A stretch of DNA of 45,983 bases from a virus. Below, piece by piece: positions 22,042 to 31,418 of this stretch. The stretch is taken from positions 1 to 45,983 of IMG/VR virus record IMGVR_UViG_3300046690_000081, one strand, 5' to 3'. Numbering within the stretch: position 1 is the first letter of the stretch; each line of letters starts with the position of its first letter. Under the pieces are notes generated by a model. It saw nothing but the letters and a program-made list of their open reading frames with translations. It was not told the DNA's origin and made no database searches. The translations under genes were made by a program, and so were the position numbers.

Positions 22042-22081
22042 ACACGTCCCCGTGTCTCCTCCCCCTTAGATGAGGGATTCG

Positions 22082-22115
22082 CGCCCCGGCTCATCGCCGG
22101 GGCGTTTCTTTTTGA
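22082..22115 (+). terminator. Rho-independent terminator before terminase
   Basis: CGCCCCGGC-TCATC-GCCGGGGCG followed by TTTCTTTTT. A nine-pair stem between the first two late genes and terS, again requiring readthrough in late transcription. Confidence 0.85.
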
Positions 22116-22124
22116 GAATTCGAT

Positions 22125-22769
22125 ATGGCGCAGCAAAAGAAGGCCGCGCCGGACTGGGAGCGCATCGAAGCGGATTACCGGGCCGGCATTCTGTCGGTGC
22201 GGGAGATCGCTGGAACGCACGGACTCACCGAGGGTGCGATTCGCAAGCGCGCAAAGCGTGACGACTGGCAGCGAGATCTCTCCAAACGCATACAGGATAA
22301 GGCTGAGGCACTGGTACGCACCTCAGAGGTACGCACCGAGGTACGCACGGAAAACGCGCCTTCGGACGCTGTAATCGTCGAGGCGAACGCCAAGGTCATC
22401 GCCGACATTCGGCTGGCGCACCGCAAGGACATTTCACGCGCTCGCAAGGTAGCGATGTCGCTGCTCGGCGAGTTGGAGATCGCGACCGACAACATCGAAC
22501 TGTTCGAGGAACTCGGAAACTTCCTCCGCAGCGACGATGACAAGGGGCAGGACAAGCGCAACGACGTGTATCAGCGCGTCATTTCGAGCGTCGGCCGCAT
22601 CGACAGCATGAAGAAGCTGAGCGACACGCTGAAGACGCTCGTCGGATTGGAGCGTGAAGCGTACGGAGTAGGCAATGAGCCGACCGGCGGAAACAGCGAT
22701 CCCAAGCAGTTCACTGCAGTTGACCCGATCGAGGCAGCCAAGCAATACGCGCTTCTGATGAATTCTTGA
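22125..22769 (+). CDS. terS: Terminase small subunit
   Basis: 214 residues. The N-terminal helix-turn-helix ([20 protein letters not shown]) would bind the packaging site; a central helical oligomerisation part and a C-terminal tail follow. It precedes the large subunit by one base. Three near-direct copies of GAGGTACGCACC-type DNA (22320-22346) lie within the gene and could be part of the packaging signal. Confidence 0.85.
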   Translation: MAQQKKAAPDWERIEADYRAGILSVREIAGTHGLTEGAIRKRAKRDDWQRDLSKRIQDKAEALVRTSEVRTEVRTENAPSDAVIVEANAKVIADIRLAHRKDISRARKVAMSLLGELEIATDNIELFEELGNFLRSDDDKGQDKRNDVYQRVISSVGRIDSMKKLSDTLKTLVGLEREAYGVGNEPTGGNSDPKQFTAVDPIEAAKQYALLMNS

Positions 22770-22770
22770 A

Positions 22771-24366
22771 ATGCCAATCCCGTTTCCGTTTGACTTCCGC
22801 AACCCTGACTATGTGCAGGTGTTCGAGTGGCGAGCGGAGCGGTTGCAGCGCATTCGCGCAAATCCCGGCGCGCTGCCAGCGCTGAAGACGTTCTACAAGG
22901 ACAACCCGGCCCAATTCATCATCGACTGGGGCATGACGTTCGATCCGCGTAACGTCGAACGCAACCTTCCGGCCAGCATCCCCTTTTTGCTTTTCCCGAA
23001 ACAGGAAGAGTGGATTGTCTGGTTCATGGAACGCTGGAGGCAGCAAGAGCCGGGCATCACCGAAAAGACGCGCGACATGGGAATGTCGTGGCTTACGATC
23101 GCACTGGCAGATTCGGTCTGTCTGTTCAATCGCGGCGTGGTGGCCGGATTCGGCTCGCGCAAAGAGGAATACGTCGACAAGATCGGCGCGCCGAAGTCGC
23201 TATTCTGGAAGGCGCGGATGTTCCTTCAGATGCTTCCGCCGGAGTTTCGCGGCAGCTGGGACATCAACAAGCATGCGCCGCACATGCGGATCATGTTCCC
23301 AGACACCGATTCGACGATCACCGGCGAGTCCGGCGACGGCATCGGCCGCGGCGACCGATCGAGCTTCTACATTGTTGACGAGTCGGCGTTTCTTGAACGT
23401 CCGATGCTCGTCGACGCGTCCCTGTCGCAGACAACCAACTGCCGACAGGACATCTCCACGCCGAACGGCATGGGGAACCCGTTCGCGCAAAAGCGTTTCG
23501 GCGGGAAGATCAAGGTTTTCACGTTCCACTGGCGCGACGATCCGCGCAAAGACGAGGCGTGGTATCAGAAGCAGGTCAACGAGCTCGACGCCGTCACCGT
23601 CGCGCAGGAAATCGACATCAACTACTCGGCATCGGTCGAGGGTGTCGTCATTCCGTCCGCGTGGGTGCAGGCTGCAATCGATGCTCACGTGAAGCTCGGC
23701 ATCGAGCCGACCGGCGCGCGTCGCGGTGGCTTGGACGTCGCCGATGAGGGCATCGACAAGAACGCCTTCGCTGGCCGGCACGGCGTTCTGCTTGAGTTCC
23801 TCCAGTCGTGGTCTGGGAAGGGTGGCGACATCTACCAGACTGTCGTCAAGACGTTTGCGATCTGCGATGAGCGCGAATACGAAGTTTTCGACTACGACGC
23901 CGATGGCTTGGGCGCTGGCGTGCGCGGCGACTCTCGCGAGATCAACGAGAAGCGGCGCGAAGCGGGGCATCGCATGGTGAGAGTCGAGCCGTTCCGAGGT
24001 TCCGGCGCGGCGCACGATCCCGAAGGCGAGATGGTCCCGAAGCGCAAGAACAAGGACTTCTTCCTGAACGCCAAGGCACAAGCCTGGTGGTCATTGCGCA
24101 TGCGCTTCCAAGAGACGTATCGCGCCGTGGTTGAGGGCATGCCATACGACCCTGACGCGATCATCTCGATCCGCTCGGACCTTCCCGAACTTTCGGCCTT
24201 GATCATGGAGCTGTCGCAGCCGACCTACACGATCAACGGCGTCGGAAAGGTGCAGATCGACAAGAAGCCCGACGGTACGAAGTCGCCAAACTTGGCTGAC
24301 GCCGTGATGATTGCCTATCAGCCTGCCGCGCGATCGCTCGACATCTGGTCGCGGCTCAACGGATAA
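22771..24366 (+). CDS. terL: Terminase large subunit
   Basis: 531 residues. Walker A-like [15 protein letters not shown] at about 95-110, Walker [11 protein letters not shown] at about 200, then nuclease-domain acidic residues in [29 protein letters not shown] and [11 protein letters not shown]. It pumps DNA into the prohead. The frame junction of the window within one gene, and absence of repeated ends, would fit a permuted genome, but headful versus cos cannot be decided here. Confidence 0.95.
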   Translation: MPIPFPFDFRNPDYVQVFEWRAERLQRIRANPGALPALKTFYKDNPAQFIIDWGMTFDPRNVERNLPASIPFLLFPKQEEWIVWFMERWRQQEPGITEKTRDMGMSWLTIALADSVCLFNRGVVAGFGSRKEEYVDKIGAPKSLFWKARMFLQMLPPEFRGSWDINKHAPHMRIMFPDTDSTITGESGDGIGRGDRSSFYIVDESAFLERPMLVDASLSQTTNCRQDISTPNGMGNPFAQKRFGGKIKVFTFHWRDDPRKDEAWYQKQVNELDAVTVAQEIDINYSASVEGVVIPSAWVQAAIDAHVKLGIEPTGARRGGLDVADEGIDKNAFAGRHGVLLEFLQSWSGKGGDIYQTVVKTFAICDEREYEVFDYDADGLGAGVRGDSREINEKRREAGHRMVRVEPFRGSGAAHDPEGEMVPKRKNKDFFLNAKAQAWWSLRMRFQETYRAVVEGMPYDPDAIISIRSDLPELSALIMELSQPTYTINGVGKVQIDKKPDGTKSPNLADAVMIAYQPAARSLDIWSRLNG

Positions 24367-24408
24367 CATGCTGACGCCTCCCGCGTGGCAAGCAAGGATT
24401 TTTCTTAC

Positions 24409-25857
24409 ATGACACGCAAACGAGGAAATACTGTCGCGCGGGCGGCGAAGGTGGAAAGCGCCAAGCGATGGGTGGCCGGCGACAGCTTCCAGAACTTCGA
24501 AGCGCGCGTCGGATACGGCACGAACAACCAGACGTCCGGCTCGGGATACAGCTTTGACTTCATCAGTCGGAATCGTGTTTTGCTGGAGGCGATGTATCGC
24601 TCGTCGTGGGTGGTTGGCGCAGTCGTGGACGTCGTCGCCGACGACATGACGCGTGCCGGCGTCGAGATCAAGGCTGGCCTCGCTCCCGAGCAGAAAAGCG
24701 TCGTGCATGCGGCGTTCGAGCGCATGGCGCTGTGGGACAGCATCAACGACACGACGAAATGGTCGCGCCTGTACGGCGGCGCTATCGGTGTGATGCTGAT
24801 CGACGGCCAGAACATGCGCACGCCGTTGAATCCGGACTCGATTGCTCCTGATCAGTTCAAGGGCATTCTCGTGCTCGACCGCTGGCTGATCCAGCCGACG
24901 CTGAACGACCTGGTGACGGATCTCGGCCCGGATCTCGGCAAGCCGAAGTTCTATGACATCGTCGCGGATTCGATGGCGCTCGCGCGTCAGCGCATCCACT
25001 ACAGCCGCGTGATCCGGCTCGACGGCGTCGAACTGCCTTACTGGCAGAAGATCAGCGAAAACCTGTGGGGGCAGTCGACCATCGAGCGCCTGTTCGATCG
25101 GTTGATCGCGTTCGACAGCACGACGGCCGGCGCTGCGCAGCTCGTCTACAAGGCGCATCTCCGCACGCTGTCGGTCGATAGCCTCCGCGAATTGATCGGC
25201 ATGGGCGGCCCCGCGCTCGAGGCGCTGCTGAAGAACGTCGAGATGATCCGGCGATTCCAGTCGAACGAGGGTATGACTCTCATCGACGCGAAGGACAAGT
25301 TCGAATCGCATCAGTATTCGTTCTCTGGCCTCGACAACGTGCTTCTGCAGTTCGGCCAGCAGCTTTCGGGTGCGACCGGTATTCCGCTGGTTCGCTTGTT
25401 CGGCCAGTCTCCGGCGGGCCTAAGCGCGACCGGCGACGCGGACATCCGCAACTACTACGACAACATCAAGCAGCAGCAGGAACGACGGCTCCGTCTTCCG
25501 CTCACGCGCCTGCTCGACGTCATCGTGCGCTCCGAGCTCGGCATCAAGCCGCCGAAGGATTTTCAGTTTTCGTTCAATCCGCTCTGGCAGCTTTCCGACA
25601 CCGAGAAGGCCGACGTCGCGCAGAAGAACACCGACACGGTCACGAAGGCATACGACAGCGGCCTGATCAGCCAGCAGACGGCGCTGAAAGAGTTGCGCCA
25701 GTCCAGCGAGGTAAGCGGCGTCTGGTCGAGCATCGACGACGAGATGATCGAAGAAGCCGACGACGAACTGCCGGATCTGACTGAGATGAATCCCGATGAT
25801 CCGAACGCAGGACAAGAAACGCAGCCGGAGCCGAAGCAGCCAGCCGCAAACGCGTAG
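24409..25857 (+). CDS. Portal protein, DUF1073 family
   Basis: 482 residues. NRVLLEAMYRSSWVVGAVVD, TKWSRLYGGAIGVMLIDGQN and GLDNVLLQFGQQLSGATGIP match the DUF1073 portal group. It forms the dodecameric portal at the capsid vertex. AAGGAT lies before the chosen ATG; a GTG at 24385 is possible. The Pfam family also covers Acb1 anti-CBASS proteins, but this is a full-length portal in the portal position. Confidence 0.92.
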   Translation: MTRKRGNTVARAAKVESAKRWVAGDSFQNFEARVGYGTNNQTSGSGYSFDFISRNRVLLEAMYRSSWVVGAVVDVVADDMTRAGVEIKAGLAPEQKSVVHAAFERMALWDSINDTTKWSRLYGGAIGVMLIDGQNMRTPLNPDSIAPDQFKGILVLDRWLIQPTLNDLVTDLGPDLGKPKFYDIVADSMALARQRIHYSRVIRLDGVELPYWQKISENLWGQSTIERLFDRLIAFDSTTAGAAQLVYKAHLRTLSVDSLRELIGMGGPALEALLKNVEMIRRFQSNEGMTLIDAKDKFESHQYSFSGLDNVLLQFGQQLSGATGIPLVRLFGQSPAGLSATGDADIRNYYDNIKQQQERRLRLPLTRLLDVIVRSELGIKPPKDFQFSFNPLWQLSDTEKADVAQKNTDTVTKAYDSGLISQQTALKELRQSSEVSGVWSSIDDEMIEEADDELPDLTEMNPDDPNAGQETQPEPKQPAANA

Positions 25858-26545
25858 AGCGGAAACGCAATACGCGCTGAAGCTGCGCCGCGTCGCGCAA
25901 CAGATCGGCGATCTGATCAACGGCTTCCCGCCGGGCGATCCGTCCGTCGTGCCGACGATGACCGACATGCTGCGGCGCTACGCCGAAGCGCTCACGCCGT
26001 GGGCCGAGGCGACCGCCGCGCGCATGCTTTTCGACGTCAACCGGCGCGATGAGGCCGCGTGGGCTGAGCAGGCGAAAGAGATGTCGTGCGCGCTGCGCGA
26101 TGAACTGCGCACGGCGCCGACCGGCGAGATCATGCGCGCGCTGCTCGCCGAACAGGTGACGCTGATCAAGAGCCTGCCGCTCGACGCCGCGCAGCGCGTG
26201 CACGACCTGACGCTGAAAGGCATCGAGGACAGCACGCGCGCGAAGGAGATCTCGAAAGAGATCCAGCGCTCGGGCCTGGTCTCGAAGAACCGCGCCAACC
26301 TGATCGCGCGGACCGAGGTCGCCCGCACGGCCTCAGTGCTGACGCAGGCGCGCGCCGAGCACATCGGCTCGGAAGGCTACATCTGGCGGACGTCGAACGA
26401 CTCGGACGTGCGCCACTCGCACCGCGAGATGAACGGCAAATACGTGCGATGGGATACGCCGCCGCGGCTGTCCGATGGCACGGTCACGCACGCCGGCCAG
26501 ATCTACAACTGCCGGTGTTATCCGGAACCGGTCATTCCAGACTGA
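25796..26545 (+). CDS. Minor head protein, Mu F-like (SPP1 gp7-like)
   Basis: 249 residues. The C-terminal half has ISKEIQRSGLVSKNRANLIA, RTEVARTASVLTQARAEHIG and WRTSNDSDVRHSHREMNGKY, ending GQIYNCRCYPEPV: the phage Mu F family core with its conserved Cys. It overlaps the portal gene by 60 bases in another frame, the usual portal/Mu F coupling. Needed for head assembly or ejection. Confidence 0.9.
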   Translation: MIRTQDKKRSRSRSSQPQTRRAETQYALKLRRVAQQIGDLINGFPPGDPSVVPTMTDMLRRYAEALTPWAEATAARMLFDVNRRDEAAWAEQAKEMSCALRDELRTAPTGEIMRALLAEQVTLIKSLPLDAAQRVHDLTLKGIEDSTRAKEISKEIQRSGLVSKNRANLIARTEVARTASVLTQARAEHIGSEGYIWRTSNDSDVRHSHREMNGKYVRWDTPPRLSDGTVTHAGQIYNCRCYPEPVIPD

Positions 26546-26546
26546 T

Positions 26547-27806
26547 ATGCGCTTTTACACCGTCGAAACACTCGGTCCGAAGCAGTCCGTGACGCCGTCC
26601 GGATTCCTCGTGTGCCATGACGTCCCGATCGCGCGGACTGGAGAAATGCTCTACGGCGCCGGTGAAGTGCCGGTCGAGCCGAGCCGCGACGGCCTCATCC
26701 GCGTGTCGCGCGATGCCGCCGAAGTGTTCCGCCCGGAGACGATCGCGAGTTTCGAAGGCGCGGCGGTGACGATGGATCACCCCGACGACTTCGTGAACCC
26801 GTCGAACTGGAATCAACTCGCTGTCGGCACCGTGATGAACGTGCGCCGCGGCACTGGTATCGAGAACGATCTGCTGCTCGCGGATCTGATGCTGACGAAC
26901 CAGAAAGCAATCGATGATGTGCGCGCCGGTCTGCGCGAGGTTTCGTGCGGATACGACGCGGGGTATGAGCAGGTAGAGCCAGGGCGCGGAGTGCAGCGCG
27001 AAATTGTTGGCAATCACGTTGCGCTCGTAGAGCGCGGTCGGTGCGGCAGCCGCTGCGCCATAGGCGATAAGGAACTTGACATGAAGAAGAAACCCACGTT
27101 TCTCGACAAGCTGCGCGCCCTGATGAAGGACGCGGAAGCCGAGATGGAGGAGAAGAAAGAGACCGACGACGAAGAGTCGGAGGAGCTCGAAGAGAAGAAG
27201 GAAAAGACCGGCGACGCCGCTCTGCTCAAGACGCTGATGAAGCGCATGGAAGCGCAAGACGCGCTCCTCGCCTCGCTCGCGACGCTCGTCAAGGCGCAAG
27301 CCAAGGACGCTGACGGCGACGACGAAGACGAGGAAGAAGAGCAGTCGGAAACTGGCGACGACATCCTCGAGGCTGAACAGGCTGGCAAGCTGAACCAGTC
27401 GGAAGTCGATCTCTATACCGGCGACTCCGCGAAGACGATCCTCTCGCGCGCCGAGATCCTCTCGCCGGGCATCAAACTGCCGACGCTCGACTCGAAGGCG
27501 AGCACCGCCGACCAGGCTACATCGCTCTGCAAGTGCCAACGCAAGGCGCTCGACCTCGCGTATCAGACCGACGCAGGTCGCGCGGCGATCGCCCCGTTCA
27601 TCGGCGGCAAGACGGCGGACTTCGAGAAGATGCCCGTCGCGCTGGTCAACGCCACGTTCATGGGCGCTTCGGAACTGATGAAAGCGCAGAACAACGGCGG
27701 CGCACACGCATCGGCTGCTCCGACGAAAGACTTCGGCAAGCGCTCGACCGTCGCCGACATCAACCAACGCAACCGCGAATACTGGGCCGATCGGTCCGCC
27801 AAGTAA
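26547..27806 (+). CDS. DUF2213 prohead protease fused to scaffold region
   Basis: 419 residues. Residues 1-175 are DUF2213 (SFEGAAVTMDHPDDFVNPSN, VGTVMNVRRGTGIENDLLLA, EVSCGYDAGYEQ), regarded as a prohead protease-like domain. Residues about 179-300 are an extremely Glu/Lys-rich coiled region typical of scaffolds; the rest is helical. An internal start at 27081 probably yields scaffold alone. Longer frame upstream of 26547 is a shadow of the Mu F gene. Confidence 0.88.
   Translation: MRFYTVETLGPKQSVTPSGFLVCHDVPIARTGEMLYGAGEVPVEPSRDGLIRVSRDAAEVFRPETIASFEGAAVTMDHPDDFVNPSNWNQLAVGTVMNVRRGTGIENDLLLADLMLTNQKAIDDVRAGLREVSCGYDAGYEQVEPGRGVQREIVGNHVALVERGRCGSRCAIGDKELDMKKKPTFLDKLRALMKDAEAEMEEKKETDDEESEELEEKKEKTGDAALLKTLMKRMEAQDALLASLATLVKAQAKDADGDDEDEEEEQSETGDDILEAEQAGKLNQSEVDLYTGDSAKTILSRAEILSPGIKLPTLDSKASTADQATSLCKCQRKALDLAYQTDAGRAAIAPFIGGKTADFEKMPVALVNATFMGASELMKAQNNGGAHASAAPTKDFGKRSTVADINQRNREYWADRSAK
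27081..27806 (+). CDS. Nested scaffold product from an internal start
   Basis: In frame with the protease gene, ATG at codon 179 preceded by AAGGA with seven bases between, a better ribosome site than that of the full gene. It would give a 241-residue protein MKKKPTFLDKLRALMKDAEA... made only of scaffold and tail, paralleling lambda C/Nu3. The junction falls exactly between the DUF2213 domain and the acidic coil. Confidence 0.6.
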   Translation: MKKKPTFLDKLRALMKDAEAEMEEKKETDDEESEELEEKKEKTGDAALLKTLMKRMEAQDALLASLATLVKAQAKDADGDDEDEEEEQSETGDDILEAEQAGKLNQSEVDLYTGDSAKTILSRAEILSPGIKLPTLDSKASTADQATSLCKCQRKALDLAYQTDAGRAAIAPFIGGKTADFEKMPVALVNATFMGASELMKAQNNGGAHASAAPTKDFGKRSTVADINQRNREYWADRSAK

Positions 27807-27817
27807 GGAGAAGCCTA

Positions 27818-28306
27818 ATGGGCAACGCAATTCTGTTCCGCATGCCTTCGGGCATCCCTGGCGACATCTCGCGCCAGTCGCAAGCAACCGTCGAGCCGGG
27901 CGTTCTGAACTCGGCTTCGGCTTTCCCCGGCTACGGCCTGTTCGGCAAGGTGTCGAGCGGCAAGTTCGTACCGGTGGGCGCTGGTGACACGGCTGCCGTC
28001 GTCTACGGCCTGCTCGTGCGGCCGTATCCGACCGTGTCGTCGCAAGACCCGCTCGGCACGTCGACGCCGCCGACGACCGGCATGGCCGACATCCTGCGCC
28101 GCGGGTACATGACCGTGAAGAACAACGCAGGCACGCCGGCGCTCGGCAGTCAGGTTTATGTGCGCGTCGCAACGGCGGGTGCTGGAAAGCCGATCGGCGG
28201 TATCGAAGCTGCGGCCGACTCGACCAACACGATCGCCATCACCGGCGCGACGTTCATGAACGCGGGCGACGCGAACGGCAACGTCGAAATCGCCTTCAAC
28301 ATCTAA
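27818..28306 (+). CDS. Capsid decoration / structural cement protein
   Basis: 162 residues, Gly/Ala/Thr-rich beta protein (PSGIPGDISRQSQATVEPGV, GDTAAVVYGLLVRPYP, NAGTPALGSQVYVRV), the look of DUF2190/Gp24-like cement proteins. It sits between scaffold and major capsid genes. AAGGAG precedes the ATG; the longer frame is a shadow. Confidence 0.75.
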   Translation: MGNAILFRMPSGIPGDISRQSQATVEPGVLNSASAFPGYGLFGKVSSGKFVPVGAGDTAAVVYGLLVRPYPTVSSQDPLGTSTPPTTGMADILRRGYMTVKNNAGTPALGSQVYVRVATAGAGKPIGGIEAAADSTNTIAITGATFMNAGDANGNVEIAFNI

Positions 28307-28320
28307 GGGGCCATCACCAC

Positions 28321-29352
28321 ATGAGCAAAATCATCAAACCGCTGGCGATGGCAATGGCAATCGCTGGCGCGCCGTCGATCATCACCCGCTCGCGCACGCG
28401 CGACAGCATGCTGACGTTCGACTCCCGCACGATCGACAGCACTGGCGCATTCCTGATCGGCGAACTCGAACGCCTCGATCAGCGTCTGCACATGCCGCTG
28501 TCGTCGGTCACCTGGTCGCGCGACATCGACCTGCGTGAAGACGTGTCGATCGCCGACGAAACGTCGTCGTTCACGAACTCCTCGTTCGCGGCGGCCGGTG
28601 GCGCATCGCCGAACGGCAAGTCGTGGGTCGGCAAGGATGCATCGGCAATCGCCGGCATCGCGCTGGACATCGGCAAGACGCCGAACCCGTTGACCCTCTG
28701 GGCAATGCAGATCGGCTGGACGATTCCGGAACTGGAATCGGCTCAGAAGCTCGGTCGTCCGGTGGATCAGCAGAAGTTCGCCGGCATGAACCTGAAGCAC
28801 AACATGGACGTCGATGAGCAGGTCTACATCGGCGACACCGTGCTCGGCGTGACGGGCCTCGTCAACAACGCTGCTGTGACGAACGTCTCGAACGCAGTCA
28901 CGGGCGGCTGGGGCACAGCGACCGCGGCGCAGCAGCTCGCTGACGTCAACGAGCTCTTGAACAGCGTGTGGGCAGCCTCGGCTTACGCCGTTTGCCCGGA
29001 TCGTCTGCTTATCGACCCGCTGAACTACTCGCGCCTCGTCTCGACGCTCGTGAGCTCGGCCGGCAATATCAGCGTGCTCGAGTTCTTGAAGATGAACTCG
29101 CTGTCGAACAGCATCAACGGCCGTCCGCTGGAGATTCTGCCGTCGAAGTGGCTGACGAGCCGCGGCACTTCGAGCACGAACCGGATGGTTGCGTACACGA
29201 AGGATCCGGAGCGCGTTCGCTTCCCGCTCGTGCCGCTGCAGCGCACGCCGCTGGAATACCGCGACATCCGCCAATTGACGACCTATTTCGGCCGTCTGGG
29301 CGTGGTGGAAGTGGTGTATCCGGAGACGATCGGCTACCGTGACGGTATCTGA
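28321..29352 (+). CDS. Major capsid protein (DUF2184 group)
   Basis: 343 residues. RDIDLREDVSIADETSSFTN, LTLWAMQIGWTIPELESAQK and the end PLEYRDIRQLTTYFGRLGVV fit the DUF2184 HK97-fold capsid group that travels with DUF1073 portals and DUF2213 proteins. Expected to be the most abundant virion protein. Confidence 0.88.
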   Translation: MSKIIKPLAMAMAIAGAPSIITRSRTRDSMLTFDSRTIDSTGAFLIGELERLDQRLHMPLSSVTWSRDIDLREDVSIADETSSFTNSSFAAAGGASPNGKSWVGKDASAIAGIALDIGKTPNPLTLWAMQIGWTIPELESAQKLGRPVDQQKFAGMNLKHNMDVDEQVYIGDTVLGVTGLVNNAAVTNVSNAVTGGWGTATAAQQLADVNELLNSVWAASAYAVCPDRLLIDPLNYSRLVSTLVSSAGNISVLEFLKMNSLSNSINGRPLEILPSKWLTSRGTSSTNRMVAYTKDPERVRFPLVPLQRTPLEYRDIRQLTTYFGRLGVVEVVYPETIGYRDGI

Positions 29353-29354
29353 CG

Positions 29355-29528
29355 ATGGCGAAGATCATCGTTGAGAAGCCGTTCGTTCTCACCGATGCCG
29401 CCGGCCAGCAACGCGAGTTTGCGGCCGGCGAGCATGACGTGGACGACGCGACCGCCAATCACTGGTTCGTCCAGGCGCACGCGCAAGTCGTGAAGCCGGA
29501 GACGAAGACCGCCAAGACCAAAGGCTAA
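29355..29528 (+). CDS. Small head-associated protein (57 aa)
   Basis: MAKIIVEKPFVLTDAAGQQR, then FAAGEHDVDDATANHWFVQA and a Lys/Thr-rich tail. This small strand-turn-helix protein (DUF of STAR-like type) is common straight after major capsid genes. Starts two bases after the capsid stop. Role unknown. Confidence 0.65.
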   Translation: MAKIIVEKPFVLTDAAGQQREFAAGEHDVDDATANHWFVQAHAQVVKPETKTAKTKG

Positions 29529-29530
29529 CC

Positions 29531-29914
29531 GTGGACGCCAATCAATTCCGATCCGACTTCCCGGAGTTCTCCGACACGACGCGATTCCCCGATTCGCTGG
29601 TCACGCTGTGGCTGACGGTTGGAGCGTCGCTCGTGAACGAGTGCCGCTGGGGCGAGTTGACCAACATCGGGATTGAGCTCGTCACGGCGCATCACCTCGC
29701 GATCGCCGCGCGCGATCAGCAAGCTTCGGCAGGCGGCGGCATTCCGGGGCAATCCTCCGGGCCGATGTCGTCGAAAGCCGTCGACAAGGTCAGCGCCAGT
29801 TACGACACTGGCGCGGCCAGCCTCGCCGACGCGGGCTTCTGGAATCTCACTTCCTACGGCACGCGTTTTCTCGGCATGGCACGCCTCATGGGCGCAGGCG
29901 GGATGCAATTGTGA
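29531..29914 (+). CDS. Head-tail connector, DUF4054 family
   Basis: 127 residues after a GTG. FRSDFPEFSDTTRFPDSLVT, NIGIELVTAHHLAIAARDQQ and SYGTRFLGMARLMGAGGMQL match DUF4054, an adaptor that binds under the portal. Stop overlaps the next GTG. Confidence 0.87.
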   Translation: MDANQFRSDFPEFSDTTRFPDSLVTLWLTVGASLVNECRWGELTNIGIELVTAHHLAIAARDQQASAGGGIPGQSSGPMSSKAVDKVSASYDTGAASLADAGFWNLTSYGTRFLGMARLMGAGGMQL

Positions 29915-30393
29915 GCGGCGTCAAGGTCACGCGCGACCGCGTCGCATCCGTCATCAAGGCGGTGAGCGACCTCGCGACGAAAGACGTTCTCGTGGGAATC
30001 CCCGACAGCGCGCCAGAGCGCAAGGATGGCGAGCCGATCAGCAATGCGCAGATCGGATACATCCAAGAGAACGGATCTCCGGCGGCGAACATCCCGGCGC
30101 GTCCGTTCCTCGTGCCTGGCGTGCGCGACGCGCAGGATCGCATCGCTGACCGGCTTGGCAAGGGCGCGAAGGCTGCGCTGAACGGTCAGGATCAGGCGGA
30201 TCAAACGCTGCACTCCGCGGGCCTCATCGGGCAGAACGCGGCGCGCGCGAAGATCAACAGCAACATCCAGCCGAAACTGGCTGATTCGACGATCGCGGCG
30301 CGCGTCGCGCGTGGCGTGACTCGCACGAACACGCTGGTCGATACAGGCCAGCTTCGAAACTCGATCACGTACGTGGTCCGCAAAAAGACCTGA
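29911..30393 (+). CDS. Neck / tail completion protein (HK97 gp10-like)
   Basis: 160 residues. DVLVGIPDSAPERKDGEPIS, YIQENGSPAANIPARPFLVP and DTGQLRNSITYVVR are the hallmarks of gp10-like head-closure/tail completion proteins. GTG start coupled to the DUF4054 stop. Confidence 0.8.
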   Translation: MSGVKVTRDRVASVIKAVSDLATKDVLVGIPDSAPERKDGEPISNAQIGYIQENGSPAANIPARPFLVPGVRDAQDRIADRLGKGAKAALNGQDQADQTLHSAGLIGQNAARAKINSNIQPKLADSTIAARVARGVTRTNTLVDTGQLRNSITYVVRKKT

Positions 30394-30395
30394 CC

Positions 30396-30770
30396 ATGCC
30401 TCTACTCGACGTCTCCGACCTCCTGACCGATCCGGATTTCGTCGATAACTCGCTGACATGCACGCGGAGCGCGCAGACGGTAGGCGATGACGGCATGGCG
30501 GTCAACACGCCGACTGTTACGGCGTTCTCCGGCGTCGTCACGAACGACACCGGCGATCAACTGATGCGCGGCCCGGACGGCGCGCGCATCGATGGATCGA
30601 TCACGATCCACACGCGCTTCCAACTGATCGACGGAAAGGTCGGCTTCGACGCCGACGTCGTGACGTGGCAGGGCAGGCAATACACCGTCGTCAACGTGCG
30701 CGACTGGTCGACGTATGGGCAGGGATTCGTGGCCGCGCAGTGCGCGCTGATCCCGTTCTCGGGAGGCTGA
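30396..30770 (+). CDS. Head-tail stopper-like protein
   Basis: 124 residues: VDNSLTCTRSAQTVGDDGMA, a beta-rich body and FDADVVTWQGRQYTVVNVRD, resembling small barrel-type head-closure (stopper) proteins. Position between gp10-like and terminator genes supports a neck role. Confidence 0.7.
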   Translation: MPLLDVSDLLTDPDFVDNSLTCTRSAQTVGDDGMAVNTPTVTAFSGVVTNDTGDQLMRGPDGARIDGSITIHTRFQLIDGKVGFDADVVTWQGRQYTVVNVRDWSTYGQGFVAAQCALIPFSGG

Positions 30771-30771
30771 C

Positions 30772-31356
30772 ATGGCGAACGATTCCAGCACCGGCGGCTA
30801 TCTCCAGCCGGACGTGCCGTCGCCGCCGCTCGAAGATGCTGCGCTCGACGCAGTCTTTCAGCAGTTGGTTGTCGGGCTGACCGGTCTGCCCGGCGCCATG
30901 GTGCGGCCGCGCTGGCAGCCGACCGTGCCGAAGATGCCGGAGCCGAATCAGAACTGGTGCGCCATCGGCATCACGGACATCGATCAGGATTTCGCACCGA
31001 CGATCGTCCACGTGCCTGATACGGACGGCACCGACAAGCTTTACCGGAACGAGATCCTCACGCTGCTCGCCAGCTTCTACGGGCCGAGCGCGATGCAATA
31101 CGCCGCGCAGGCGCGAGACGGGATATTCGTTGCACAGAATCACGGCATGCTCGTGCTGGACGGCATGGGCCTCGTCGACGTCGGTCGCGTGACCGCCGCG
31201 CCAGAGCTGCTCAATCAGCAGTGGCTGCGGCGCTTTGATCTTCCGTTCCGCGTGCGTCGTCAGGTCGAGCGCACGTACAGCGTGCTCAATCTGCTGTCCG
31301 CGCACGGCACGATCGACCGCGACCCTGACACGACAGACTTCGTCGTCGAGCAGTAA
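30772..31356 (+). CDS. Neck (tail) terminator-like protein
   Basis: 194 residues. GAMVRPRWQPTVPKMPEPNQ, WCAIGITDIDQDFAPTIVH and the RYEILTLLASFYGP-like segment resemble gp12-type neck terminator proteins that cap the tail tube. It is the last head-tail interface gene; a terminator hairpin follows. Confidence 0.75.
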   Translation: MANDSSTGGYLQPDVPSPPLEDAALDAVFQQLVVGLTGLPGAMVRPRWQPTVPKMPEPNQNWCAIGITDIDQDFAPTIVHVPDTDGTDKLYRNEILTLLASFYGPSAMQYAAQARDGIFVAQNHGMLVLDGMGLVDVGRVTAAPELLNQQWLRRFDLPFRVRRQVERTYSVLNLLSAHGTIDRDPDTTDFVVEQ

Positions 31357-31378
31357 GCCCATTCACATCGGATTCATC

Positions 31379-31408
31379 GGCCCGCCGCGTGCGGGCTTTT
31401 TCTTTTCG
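31379..31408 (+). terminator. Terminator between neck and sheath genes
   Basis: GCCCGC-CGCGT-GCGGGC followed by TTTTTCTTTT. It ends 11 bases before the sheath ATG. Confidence 0.8.
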
Positions 31409-31418
31409 GGACGCACAC

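Noticed and set aside
24091-25311. 406-codon minus-strand frame opposite terminase and portal
   Set aside because: Shadow of strong plus-strand genes; Arg/Val/Asp-rich with no motif. The same holds for 26532-28172 and 31374-33077.
24409-25857. Possible anti-CBASS (Acb1) function of the DUF1073 protein
   Set aside because: The family name covers both groups, but length, gene order and residues fit a portal; I see no paired HxT/S phosphoesterase motifs.
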